From: Cyanobacteria bacterium M_surface_7_m2_040
Lineage (GTDB): Bacteria > Cyanobacteriota > Cyanobacteriia > PCC-6307 > Cyanobiaceae
Direction of reading: 5' to 3'
Assembly (NCBI GenBank): GCA_016882555.1
Contig: VGPQ01000050.1
Location: 1 to 8,157 of the forward strand
Length of the DNA: 8,157 bases
Positions 1-7,283 of the stretch are shown in pieces. The notes under the pieces are model-generated. The model worked only from the letters and a program-made list of their open reading frames with translations, searched no databases and was not told the DNA's origin. Within the stretch, counting starts at the first letter, position 1; every line of letters begins with the position of its first letter. Made by a program: the position numbers and the translations under genes.

Positions 1-38
1 CTCGCCGTTGCCGTTGGCGCCCGGGGAGCGTTGCCAAG

Positions 39-67
39 AAAAAAGCCCCGCCGAAGGCAGGGCTTTT
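39..67 (-). terminator. Rho-independent terminator, best on minus strand
   Basis: The outer stem pairs 41-48 (AAAAGCCC) with 60-67 (GGGCTTTT). After one C/A mismatch, an inner GCC/GGC stem closes a GAA loop at 53-55. Read on the minus strand, the hairpin ends in TTTTTT (positions 44 to 39), a good U-tract. On the plus strand only four T precede GGG. It therefore most likely ends minus-strand transcription from the small gene at 205-525, although it could also act weakly for a plus-strand gene left of the window. The hairpin is seen directly; its use is inferred. Confidence 0.8.
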
Positions 68-204
68 GGGTGGGAACGATTCTGAGAGTCTGTCCTCGTT
101 TCGACCTCGGAAGAGCGTTCCGCACTCCTCACACTTTGAGAACTTAACGGAAGGATTGCCGGGTGTGCGAGGTCGTGCTGGCCAGTGGCTCAACTGGCAC
201 GCGT

Positions 205-525
205 TCAGGGGCGGTAGGGCACCACTTCGAGGGCCACGATGCCGGCGCTTTGGTAGCCGCCGCTGTGCAGCGGTGGCGGTGGCGGCGCGGGAGGTGTTGG
301 GCTGGGGGTGGTGCCCCAGGTTGTCTCGGCGGCCTGGAGGCCGGCAGCGGCCAGGCGCAGCATCAGGGCCGCCTGGGCCTCGCTGGCTTCGGCCTGGCCC
401 GTAAGTTGATTCTGTCCCAGCGGCGCCTGGCTCGGCACGGTGTTGGCCTGCAGGGGGAGGCCCTGCAGGCACGCCAGTGCCGCGCCTGCGGCCAGGGTCG
501 CCAGAGCCAGGTAGGTTCGCTGCAC
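205..525 (-). CDS. Small proline-rich exported protein, function unknown
   Basis: This is a 106-residue frame with a GTG start (complement of 523-525). It is not a family I recognise. Residues 1-27 look like a Sec signal peptide: a short start with Arg3, a hydrophobic Ala/Leu stretch, then a possible signal peptidase I site after LQA (about residue 27). A cysteine at about residue 19 (ALAC) is not a canonical lipobox. The mature part is Ala/Gln-rich, followed by a proline run (PPAPPPPP) and a short Gly/Tyr/Val C-terminus. The gene is divergent from rnhA. A -35/-10 pair lies upstream (548-575) and a minus-strand terminator downstream (39-67), so it could form its own short transcript. The opposite strand also has open frames here because of high GC, so the evidence is the signal peptide plus the flanking signals, not homology. 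Confidence 0.5.
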   Translation of the reverse strand: MQRTYLALATLAAGAALACLQGLPLQANTVPSQAPLGQNQLTGQAEASEAQAALMLRLAAAGLQAAETTWGTTPSPTPPAPPPPPLHSGGYQSAGIVALEVVPYRP

Positions 526-547
526 GGGCCTTGCGCGGTGCTGGAGA

Positions 548-575
548 TTGATAGCGGATTTCCGGGGTCTGTCGA
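548..575 (-). promoter_or_regulatory. Candidate sigma-70-type promoter for the small exported protein
   Basis: On the minus strand, TCGACA (complement of 570-575, five of six matches to TTGACA) is followed after 16 bases by TATCAA (complement of 548-553, four of six matches to TATAAT). Transcription would start near 541, leaving a leader of roughly 16 bases before the GTG at 525. The box abuts the rnhA start codon at 576. The match is by eye only, and a pair like this can occur by chance. Confidence 0.4.
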
Positions 576-1298
576 GTGGCCAATGAGCCTGCGCCTGCGG
601 TGGCCGCTGCCTGTGATGGGGCCTGCAGCGGCAATCCCGGCCCCGGCGGCTGGGGTGCGCTGATCCGCTTTGCCGACGGCAGCGTGCGCGAATACGGCGG
701 TCACGAGGCGGCCACCACCAACAACCGCATGGAGCTCACCGCGGCTTTGGCCCTGTTGCAGGAACTGCGGCAGCTGCCCCGTCGCGGCGAGCTGGTGATC
801 CGCACCGACAGCCGTTACCTGATTGATGGCCTGCAGTCGTGGATTCATGGCTGGAAGCGCCGCGGCTGGCGCACGGCCTCAGGTTCGGCCGTGCTCAACC
901 GCGACCTCTGGGAGCAGCTCGACGCGGCCCGCCTGGCCGATGTGCGGTTTGAACATGTGCGCGGCCACAGCGGCGATCCCGACAACGAGCGCTGTGACGC
1001 CATTGCGGTGGCCCACGCGCGGGGGCAGGAGGCCCCCACAGCTGCGGCGCAGGCGGCTGACTTGGCTCCGGCGCCGCTGCAGCAGCTGCTCACCCGCCTC
1101 GAGCTGGCCGGCCGGCTCGCCCAGGGGGGCTACAGCCTCACGCTGGTCGAGTTGGCGCAGCTGCTGGAGCAGCCCGCCGCCCAGCTGGCGGAGCGTCAGG
1201 ACCCCTGGCGCTGGCGCGATTGGTGGGTGGAGCCGCTTGCCGAAGGGCGTTGGCGGCTTGTGGCTGCGCCGCCGGCAGCGCAGCATGGGGATGGCTGA
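576..1298 (+). CDS. rnhA: Ribonuclease HI with C-terminal extension
   Basis: RNase HI cuts the RNA strand of RNA:DNA hybrids, removing R-loops and replication primers in the cytoplasm. The N-terminal domain (about residues 8-150) has the family signature [14 protein letters not shown] and the four metal-binding acids: Asp14, Glu53 (NNRMEL), Asp78 (RTDSRY) and Asp141 (NERCDAIA). The catalytic His is His131 (VRGHSG). The domain looks complete. The protein is 240 residues, against about 155 for the E. coli enzyme. The extra C-terminal part (about 165-235) has a helical Leu/Ala-rich stretch and a Trp-rich patch ([11 protein letters not shown]), suggesting an added domain. GTG at 576 is chosen because an in-frame stop lies at 552-554 and no better start follows it; GTG at 600 is an alternative that would still keep Asp14. 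It is followed closely by pyrD, so co-transcription is likely. Confidence 0.95.
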   Translation: MANEPAPAVAAACDGACSGNPGPGGWGALIRFADGSVREYGGHEAATTNNRMELTAALALLQELRQLPRRGELVIRTDSRYLIDGLQSWIHGWKRRGWRTASGSAVLNRDLWEQLDAARLADVRFEHVRGHSGDPDNERCDAIAVAHARGQEAPTAAAQAADLAPAPLQQLLTRLELAGRLAQGGYSLTLVELAQLLEQPAAQLAERQDPWRWRDWWVEPLAEGRWRLVAAPPAAQHGDG

Positions 1299-1314
1299 AG
1301 CGGCAGGGCGGGGC

Positions 1315-2478
1315 ATGGCCAGCACGGGCACGGGAGCGCTGTATCGCCGCTTGGTGGGGCCGTTGCTCAGCAGCGATGAGGGCTCCGATGCCGAACAGCT
1401 GACCCAGCTGTCTCTGGCGGCCCTGGGCCAGGCTTCGCTGCGCCGCGGCTGGCCCGGGGTGAGCGGCGTGTTGGCCGGGCTGGCCGGGGAGTTGCAGCGC
1501 AGCGATGCCCGCCTCGAGCAGAGCCTGTTTGGTTGCCGCTTTGCCAATCCCCTGGGCCTGGCGGCGGGCTTCGACAAAAATGCCGTGGCGGCAGGCATCT
1601 GGCACTGTTTCGGGTTCGGCTTCGCCGAGCTGGGCACGGTCACCTGGCAGGCCCAGAGCGGCAACCCCAGGCCGCGGTTGTTTCGCCTGGCCGCCGAACG
1701 GGCCGCCCTCAACCGCATGGGCTTCAACAACGCCGGCGCCGAGGCCGTGCTGCGCATCCTGCAGCGCCAGCGGCTGCCAGCCCCGGGCCAGCGCCCGGCG
1801 GTGCTGGGCATCAACCTGGGCAAGTCGAAGCTCACACCCCTCGAGCTCGCCCCCGACGACTACGCCGCCTCGTTGCAGCTGCTGGCACCCCTGGCCGACT
1901 ACGCGGTGATCAATGTGAGCTCACCCAACACGCCGGGCTTGCGCGATCTGCAGCAGGAATCGCAGTTGCGACGCCTGGTGGAGCGCCTGCGGCGCCTGCC
2001 GGGCTGCCCGCCGCTGCTGGTCAAGATTGCCCCCGACCTCGAAGACGACGCCATCGACGCCATCGCCCGCATGGCCTACGAGGAGGGGCTGGCCGGGGTG
2101 ATCGCCGTCAACACCAGCCTCAACCGTCTGGGGCTGGAGCAACGGCGTCTGCCCCAGACCGGCCGCACCCTGGCCCAGGAGGCCGGCGGCCTCAGCGGTG
2201 CCCCATTGCGCGCCCGGGCGGTGGAGGTGCTGCGCCGGCTGCGGGCCGTGGCCGGGCCGGCGTTGCCGCTGATCGGCGTCGGGGGCATCGATACGCCCGA
2301 GGCCGCCTGGGAGCGGATCAGCGCCGGCGCCTCGCTGGTGCAGCTCTACACCGGCTGGATCTACGAGGGGCCGGAGCTGGTGCCGGCGATTCTCGATGGC
2401 CTGCGGCAGCAGCTCGACCATCACGGATTGCCCCACATCGGTGCCGCCGTGGGTTGTGGCTTGCCCTGGCATGAATGA
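1315..2478 (+). CDS. pyrD: Dihydroorotate dehydrogenase, quinone-dependent (class 2)
   Basis: This FMN enzyme oxidises dihydroorotate to orotate in pyrimidine synthesis, passing electrons to membrane quinone. Family motifs appear in order: [12 protein letters not shown] (Lys88), [10 protein letters not shown] (about 132-141), [28 protein letters not shown] (Lys237), AVNTS (Asn266), GGLSGAPLR, and the phosphate-binding IGVGGI (about 321-326) ahead of [10 protein letters not shown]. The second Ser of NVSSPNT (about residue 203) is the catalytic base position; Ser rather than Cys there marks class 2. The N-terminal helical region (about 10-55) matches the membrane/quinone-contacting extension of this class. 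ATG at 1315 is preferred because AGGG sits six bases upstream and the product then begins close to the conserved [13 protein letters not shown] at 1291 (overlapping the rnhA stop by 8 bases) or at 1285 are alternatives. With the 1315 start the protein is 387 residues. Confidence 0.95.
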   Translation: MASTGTGALYRRLVGPLLSSDEGSDAEQLTQLSLAALGQASLRRGWPGVSGVLAGLAGELQRSDARLEQSLFGCRFANPLGLAAGFDKNAVAAGIWHCFGFGFAELGTVTWQAQSGNPRPRLFRLAAERAALNRMGFNNAGAEAVLRILQRQRLPAPGQRPAVLGINLGKSKLTPLELAPDDYAASLQLLAPLADYAVINVSSPNTPGLRDLQQESQLRRLVERLRRLPGCPPLLVKIAPDLEDDAIDAIARMAYEEGLAGVIAVNTSLNRLGLEQRRLPQTGRTLAQEAGGLSGAPLRARAVEVLRRLRAVAGPALPLIGVGGIDTPEAAWERISAGASLVQLYTGWIYEGPELVPAILDGLRQQLDHHGLPHIGAAVGCGLPWHE

Positions 2479-2545
2479 GGCGCAAAAGGGCTGACTGCTG
2501 CACGAAAGTTCGGTAGCTTGCGACTAACTGAAGAAGCCTTCACGG

Positions 2546-3415
2546 GTGTTAGCCACAGTTCGCAAGGCATGGCAGCCATTGCGCTCCCAGTGGCTGGGTG
2601 AGGCGGTGCTGCTGAGTTTTGAAGACCGGGTGATGCGCGGCATGGCCCTGCGCCAGGGAGCCATCAGCAGGCCCCTGTGGGAGTCGATGTTGCCCGCCCA
2701 GGCTCTCGAGAACGGCATGCCCGAGCTGGTCGACGAGCTTGGTGATTTTGTCGGCGATCTGCTGCTCACCGAAAAACTGATGGGCCAGGCGGTGCGGGTG
2801 GCCCTGCCCGCCCAGGCGGCCCAGTGGCGTGTGATCACCTGGCCCTTGGCCGACTGGCCCGACGACCCGATCGACGCCTTGCGCACGATCGATCCCGATC
2901 TGGGCCTGCCCTTTGCCCTGGCTGATGCCGCCATCGACCTGCAGCCCCTGCCGGGGCGCCCCTTGCGGTCGCTGTTGGTGGCGGCCCCCAGGGCTCTGGT
3001 GGAGGCCTGGTCGGCGGTGTTCGAGATTGCCGGTGCGCCGCTCGAGCGCTTGCTGCCCGCGCAGGTGTGCCTGCGCCAGGCATTGCTGCCGAAGCTGCAG
3101 GCCGCCGATCCCCGTGACGGCATCCTGCTGCTCCACCCGGCAGGGGCAGGCTGCAGCGCCAGCCTCTGGCAGCAGGGGGTGCCGCTCTATGAGCGCTTGT
3201 TTGAGGCCGATGACCCGCAGCTGGCCGAGAAGCTTCAGCAGATCGTGGCCTTCTACCGCAGCCGCGAGGCAGCCTTCAACCTCAGGCAGCTCTGGCTCAC
3301 GGCCAGCCTCCCCCACCACGACGAGCTGGCCGCGGCCTTGCAGCTGCCGCTTGAGCAACTGAGCTTTGCTCCCTACGATTTCGCGGTGATGCAGGGGCTG
3401 GCGCAGACGCGATGA
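2546..3415 (+). CDS. pilM: Type IV pilus assembly protein PilM, divergent
   Basis: PilM is the cytoplasmic, actin-like member of the pilus alignment complex and binds the N-terminal tail of PilN. The 289-residue product keeps the PilM layout: a regulatory-helix region (MPELVDELGDFVGDLLL), a strand followed by a lP-like turn (VRVALPAQ, ITWPLADWP), a VAAPRALVEAWSAVFEIAGAPLERL stretch typical of the middle domain, and a C-terminal helix region ending in an LTAS turn at Leu251. Several landmarks are altered. The N-terminal GIDIG-type phosphate loop is replaced by LLSFEDRVMRGM (22-33), the second phosphate motif by LLLHPAGAG (about 194-202), and LTGG by LTAS. Family members are usually about 350 residues. 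The assignment rests heavily on position: the stop overlaps the pilN start as ATGA (3412-3415). The GTG start has an in-frame stop upstream at 2525-2527. Only a weak promoter-like pair (CTGACT/TAGCTT, 2491-2519) is visible upstream. Confidence 0.75.
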   Translation: MLATVRKAWQPLRSQWLGEAVLLSFEDRVMRGMALRQGAISRPLWESMLPAQALENGMPELVDELGDFVGDLLLTEKLMGQAVRVALPAQAAQWRVITWPLADWPDDPIDALRTIDPDLGLPFALADAAIDLQPLPGRPLRSLLVAAPRALVEAWSAVFEIAGAPLERLLPAQVCLRQALLPKLQAADPRDGILLLHPAGAGCSASLWQQGVPLYERLFEADDPQLAEKLQQIVAFYRSREAAFNLRQLWLTASLPHHDELAAALQLPLEQLSFAPYDFAVMQGLAQTR

Positions 3416-4128
3416 CCACAGCACCCTTAGATCTGCTGCGTGAAAAGCGGATCGAGCAGGGCCTGCCCGATCCCCTGCAGCAGTCCCATGCTCGCCGTGC
3501 CTTGGTGGTCAAGGGCGCGCTGATCGGTGCGGCCCTGCTGGCCGGCAGTGCCGTGATCACCGGTCTGCTGTTTGTGCGGCAGCAATTCCTTACAGCTGAG
3601 CTGGATCGCCTCGCCCTGGTGGAATCCGAGGTGCAGGCTGCCGAAAGCCGTTTGACCGCCGCCCGGGGCAAGCTCAAGACCGTGAATGATGCCAACCAGG
3701 CCCTGGTGCAAGGCCTGGTCAACGTGCGCTCCGGATCGGCCCTGATGCGGGATCTGCAGCGCCGGGTCCCCCAGGGGGTGCAGCTCACCAGCGTGGAGGT
3801 GGCACCTGGAGGCACCAGCCTGCGACTGGCCGGCAGTGCCGCCGATCCGATGGCCTTTGCCCGCATCAATGCCCTCCAGATCGAATTGGGGCGTTCGCCG
3901 TTGCTTGTGCCGACCAGCGTCAAGCTGGTCAAAGCGGCTCGCGGCGGAGAGAAAGCCCCCGCCCCTGGGGTGCCTCCAGTCGCTGCCACATTGGTGAGCT
4001 TTGAGCTCACGGCCCAGTTCAGGCCTCCCCTGGCTCCCGCCGCAGAGTTGCAGATCCTCCGGGAGCTGGGCGCCCAGGGCATGGTGCAACGGTTGCAGCG
4101 GCTGCAAGCCGAGGGGCTCTTGCGATGA
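3412..4128 (+). CDS. pilN: Type IV pilus assembly protein PilN
   Basis: PilN is a single-pass inner-membrane protein whose short cytoplasmic tail docks into PilM and whose periplasmic part pairs with PilO. The 238-residue product has a PLDLLREKR tail (5-13), which corresponds to the conserved INLLPWRE-type PilM-binding motif. It has one transmembrane helix (about 31-55), a coiled-coil region rich in Leu, Glu and Ala (about 58-100), and then a ferredoxin-like periplasmic fold region containing LMRDLQRRVPQGVQLTSVEV, a common PilN hallmark. The C-terminal tail (about 200-238) is longer than in many proteobacterial PilN proteins. The start overlaps the pilM stop by four bases and the stop overlaps the pilO start by four, indicating translational coupling. 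Confidence 0.88.
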   Translation: MTTAPLDLLREKRIEQGLPDPLQQSHARRALVVKGALIGAALLAGSAVITGLLFVRQQFLTAELDRLALVESEVQAAESRLTAARGKLKTVNDANQALVQGLVNVRSGSALMRDLQRRVPQGVQLTSVEVAPGGTSLRLAGSAADPMAFARINALQIELGRSPLLVPTSVKLVKAARGGEKAPAPGVPPVAATLVSFELTAQFRPPLAPAAELQILRELGAQGMVQRLQRLQAEGLLR

Positions 4129-4853
4129 CCCAGTCTCAGGCCTCAGCCTCAGATCTGTGGATCACCCGCCTGCTGCTGTGGGTGCCGGCTGGGGCGGGCG
4201 GCGTGCTGGCGCTGCTGGTGCTGGCGCTTGGATCCATCCCGCTTATCAGTCAGGTGCAGCTTCAGGGCCGTCAAGTGGAAGAAAAGCGCGCTCAGGAGCA
4301 GCGTTTGCCGCAGCTGCGCTCCGATCAGGCCCAGGTCGCGGCCCAGCAGCTTGTGGCTGAGCGGCAGCAGCAGCAGCTGATCAGCTTGATTGCCGGCAGC
4401 GGTGAGCTGGTCACCTTCATGGCCCAGGCAGACCGTGAGGCCCGGCGTCATGGCGTGCAGCTGCAGCTCTACGAACCCAGGGCTGAGCTGGCTGTGGCCG
4501 ATGCCGACAAGGTCGATTTCCTGAAGGGGCAGGCCAAGGGCACCCGTGACAAGCTTGAAAAGGAAGCGGCGACCAAGAAAGAAGCCGATTCAGCTGCACA
4601 AAACGATCCGCTGCAAAAGGCGGGTCTCAAGAGCACCAACCTGCTGCTCAGTGCCAGAGGGCGTTATCCCAACCTGTTGGCATTCATGAGGGGGATGGAG
4701 TCTCTGGGGTTGTTGGTTGTGCCGAGCAACCTCAATCTTCAGGAAACACGGCCGCCCCAGGGGGCCGCTGGAGCCTCGAATGCGCCTCAGCAGGTTGCGC
4801 CGGTTGAGCTCAAGCTTGGGATTGCGTTGTATAACGCAAAAGCTTCGAACTGA
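4125..4853 (+). CDS. pilO: Type IV pilus assembly protein PilO
   Basis: PilO is the inner-membrane partner of PilN in the alignment complex that spans the periplasm toward the secretin. The 242-residue product has a short cytoplasmic tail, one transmembrane helix (about 16-41), and a long Gln/Glu/Arg-rich coiled coil (about 45-95). A periplasmic domain follows, with the segment LLSARGRYPNLLAFMRGMESL matching the PilO pattern in which a strand leads into a helix (Y-N-L-L-F). A charged Lys/Glu-rich linker (about 127-165) interrupts the domain and is probably flexible. The C-terminal strand (VELKLGIALYN) also fits. The start overlaps pilN by ATGA. The pilO-to-pilQ gap is 58 bases, the largest in the pil string, with no convincing hairpin seen in it. 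Confidence 0.85.
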   Translation: MTQSQASASDLWITRLLLWVPAGAGGVLALLVLALGSIPLISQVQLQGRQVEEKRAQEQRLPQLRSDQAQVAAQQLVAERQQQQLISLIAGSGELVTFMAQADREARRHGVQLQLYEPRAELAVADADKVDFLKGQAKGTRDKLEKEAATKKEADSAAQNDPLQKAGLKSTNLLLSARGRYPNLLAFMRGMESLGLLVVPSNLNLQETRPPQGAAGASNAPQQVAPVELKLGIALYNAKASN

Positions 4854-4911
4854 ACGCTGGTCTCATCAGCCAGCTGCCGATACGATCAGCCCGCATTCTG
4901 GTGAGCCAGGC

Positions 4912-7251
4912 GTGGCAAAGACTGTTGGCAGAAAGCTTGGCAGGCGGCTGCTCGCAGTTACGGCCATCTCCTCCCTCGGGGCAGTGGGGCTCCTGGGTGC
5001 AGATGGAGCCGCTGCGCCACGTGCCAGCACCGAGCCCTCCGCCCCAATGCCTGCAGCGGCCAACGCCAAGGCCGCTGGCTCGGTTCAGCTCAAGGTGCGC
5101 CGCCTGGCCGATGCTGTCGAGCTGGTGATCGAGGGCACCGGCCCTGGCCCCCAGCTGGTGCAGGCTGCCAGCAGCAGTGGCTGGCAGGGGCAGCTCACCA
5201 CCACCACGCCCAACGGTCTGCGGTTGGGCCCCCAGCGCTTGTCGATCCCCGAAGCGGGCCTGCAGCAGGTGACCCTCACGGGCTCGGGCACCAGCTACCA
5301 GGTGGATGTCACCCCCACGTCGGGCTTGCCGCTGAATCGGCCTGTGGTGAGTGCCGATGGTCAGAACATGATTCTGACTTTCCCTGCGGTGCCCCAGGCA
5401 GCGCTGCAGAGCCTGCGCCCCAATCTCACCCAGCCGGGTGCGGTGCCCCAGTCCACCTATGCCCCGCCACTGCAGCCGCGCGCCGTGGCCCCCCCGGTGG
5501 GGGATATGGCCGTGGGCACGATGGTGTTGCGCAACACCAGCTACGTGAATGTGCGTGGCCCTCGGGTCACGATGACCCTGCGCAATGCCCCCGCCAAGGA
5601 TGCCTTGATGGCCCTGGCTCAGATGGGTGGCTACGGCTTTGTGTATGTGGATGAGCAGTCGGCTCTGTCAGCTGCAGTGCCATCTAGTCCTGGCTCCTCG
5701 CCGCAGATGGGATCCCCTGCCGCTGCCCCGGCACCGGTCAGGGGCGTCAGCATCGCGTTTGTGAATGAGAACTACGCCCGTGCGATCAATGCCGTGTTGC
5801 TGGCTTCAGGTCTGACCGCCAAGCTTGAAGGCAACCTGCTGATTGCAGGATTGAATGTGGGTTCCAAAGGCTTTGGCTCCCGCTTGTCGAAGGTTTATCG
5901 CCTCAACCAGGTGAGCCCTGACGCCGCAGCGGATTACCTGGCCAACCTTGGTGCCACCGTGACCAAGACCAACACCATCACCACCGCGGTGACACAGGGT
6001 GTGAGTCAAAACAATGCAGTGTCTGGCAGTCCGAATGCGTCGACCACGCAGTCGACCAGCCAGACAACAGTAGAATCCTACGGGGCCAGCCGAGGGCCTT
6101 TGCTTGGTCTTGGGGCGACAACCGACAACCGGCTCGGCACAATCACCCTTGTGGGCGACGCGGCTGTGGTTGGCATCGCTGAACAGTACCTTAGGCAGCT
6201 GGATCTCAGGCAGCGCCAAGTAGCGTTGTCTGTGAAAATATTGGACGTCAATTTGAATAATGATTTCAATGTAAATAATAGTTTCGCCGCCCGCTGGGGC
6301 AATACATTTATTGTTAACGATAGCGGAAATTTGCTAGGCGCATTTGGTAATAACTTGCCAGCTACCGCTCAGTTGACTCCTGGCACTACTTTTAATCCGA
6401 GCGGGCTTAATATTTCACCTGCTCCTGGCTCAAACTTTGTTCCAAATGCCGGGGCTCCTGCAACTGCTACAAATCCTGCAATCGCGCCAAGCGCAAACCC
6501 GGCTCTGCCCAACCCTGGCGCTGGCTTTCCTAATAATTCTTTCAGTGATTTTTTGCAATCTACAATTCTTGCTTCAACGACAAAGGTTGTGGCTAGCCCA
6601 ACGTTGATTTTGCAAGAAAATTCCTCTCTCCTGCGCGAGCCGGGAACATCTTCTGCGGCTGGAGGTGGGGGGTTGGATGATTACTCAATTGATTCGCCTA
6701 TTGGTCGTAGGCGTGCCAATGAAGGCGTTGTGCGTGTGGGTGTTAATGTGCCAACAAAGGTAAGTGTTAATGTTGCTTCTGGAGGAGGACCTACTACCTG
6801 TAGCATTGACCAATTGACAACATCTGGTCTTGTTCTTGGGGCTAGAATTGAGAAAATTGATGACAATGGTTTTGTTACTTTTGCGTTGTCGCCGAGCATT
6901 TCTGCGGTTGAGTCATTATTGCCTACAGGCGCTGGTTGTCCGCCCATAAGTATTTTGAGGATTAGGAGACTTGATTCAGGTGTTTTGCGGGTGCGCGACG
7001 GCCAGACCTTAATTCTGACCGGGGTCATATCAGACTTTGATCGACAAGTTGTAAGAAAATGGCCAATTCTGGGCGACATTCCATTCGTTGGTCAATTTTT
7101 CCGCGCATCAGGTAGTCAGCGCGACAAGCGTGAACTCGTGATCATGGTGACCCCGAAAATCATCAACGACGAAGTGGGTGGGGCGTATGGCTATGGCTAT
7201 CAGCCTGGGTCGCAGCAAAGCCGTGACTTTTTGGGACAGTCTGCCAATTAA
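4912..7251 (+). CDS. pilQ: Type IV pilus secretin with AMIN domain
   Basis: PilQ forms the outer-membrane channel for the pilus. From GTG 4912 the protein is 779 residues. It has a signal peptide (about 1-35; RKLGRR then a hydrophobic stretch, cleavage near AAA at 33-35), an AMIN cell-wall/envelope-binding domain (about 57-160), and a proline-rich linker. STN/N-domain repeats follow (about 200-350, including TLRNAPAKDALMALAQ and YRLNQVSPDAAADYL), then a second N-domain strand (RLGTITLVGDAA). The secretin core runs from about 436 to 755, with VVASPTLILQ and the family signature WPILGDIPFVGQFFRA...ELVIMVTP. The tail ends in a GYGY-type sequence. GGTGAG at 4900-4905, six bases before GTG, supports the start; an open frame continues upstream into pilO but lacks a family match there. 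The 3' third of the gene is much more AT-rich than the rest. Two low-complexity stretches (about 355-402 and 470-545) lie around the core. Confidence 0.95.
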   Translation: MAKTVGRKLGRRLLAVTAISSLGAVGLLGADGAAAPRASTEPSAPMPAAANAKAAGSVQLKVRRLADAVELVIEGTGPGPQLVQAASSSGWQGQLTTTTPNGLRLGPQRLSIPEAGLQQVTLTGSGTSYQVDVTPTSGLPLNRPVVSADGQNMILTFPAVPQAALQSLRPNLTQPGAVPQSTYAPPLQPRAVAPPVGDMAVGTMVLRNTSYVNVRGPRVTMTLRNAPAKDALMALAQMGGYGFVYVDEQSALSAAVPSSPGSSPQMGSPAAAPAPVRGVSIAFVNENYARAINAVLLASGLTAKLEGNLLIAGLNVGSKGFGSRLSKVYRLNQVSPDAAADYLANLGATVTKTNTITTAVTQGVSQNNAVSGSPNASTTQSTSQTTVESYGASRGPLLGLGATTDNRLGTITLVGDAAVVGIAEQYLRQLDLRQRQVALSVKILDVNLNNDFNVNNSFAARWGNTFIVNDSGNLLGAFGNNLPATAQLTPGTTFNPSGLNISPAPGSNFVPNAGAPATATNPAIAPSANPALPNPGAGFPNNSFSDFLQSTILASTTKVVASPTLILQENSSLLREPGTSSAAGGGGLDDYSIDSPIGRRRANEGVVRVGVNVPTKVSVNVASGGGPTTCSIDQLTTSGLVLGARIEKIDDNGFVTFALSPSISAVESLLPTGAGCPPISILRIRRLDSGVLRVRDGQTLILTGVISDFDRQVVRKWPILGDIPFVGQFFRASGSQRDKRELVIMVTPKIINDEVGGAYGYGYQPGSQQSRDFLGQSAN

Positions 7252-7283
7252 GCCCCTCTCCTCGGATTCGATTGTGTGCGGCC

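Noticed and set aside
174..204. A stem (181-186 with 193-198) with a D-arm-like loop, suggesting a tRNA
   Set aside because: No T-arm (GTTCGA-like) or acceptor stem pairs with it on either strand, and no U-tract follows, so it is neither a tRNA nor a terminator.
163..663. Plus-strand open frames covering the small exported-protein region and the rnhA start
   Set aside because: No recognisable pattern, an overlap of almost 90 bases with rnhA in another frame, and the minus-strand frame there has a signal peptide and matching promoter and terminator.
1533..2474. Second long plus-strand frame inside pyrD
   Set aside because: It is Arg/Gly/Pro/Ala-rich with no motif, while the overlapping pyrD frame carries every family signature.
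2479..2545. Promoter for the pilus genes in the pyrD-pilM gap
   Set aside because: The best pair by eye (CTGACT at 2491-2496, TAGCTT at 2514-2519) matches only four and three of six consensus bases, so it is not listed as a feature.
2549..3424. Long open frame on the minus strand opposite pilM
   Set aside because: Its composition (Gln, Gly, His and Arg runs) is that of a GC-rich antisense shadow, and pilM has family patterns plus ATGA coupling to pilN.
4717..4911. Longer start for pilQ reaching back into pilO
   Set aside because: The extra residues have no signal-peptide or family pattern; GTG 4912 with GGTGAG six bases upstream gives a proper signal peptide directly.
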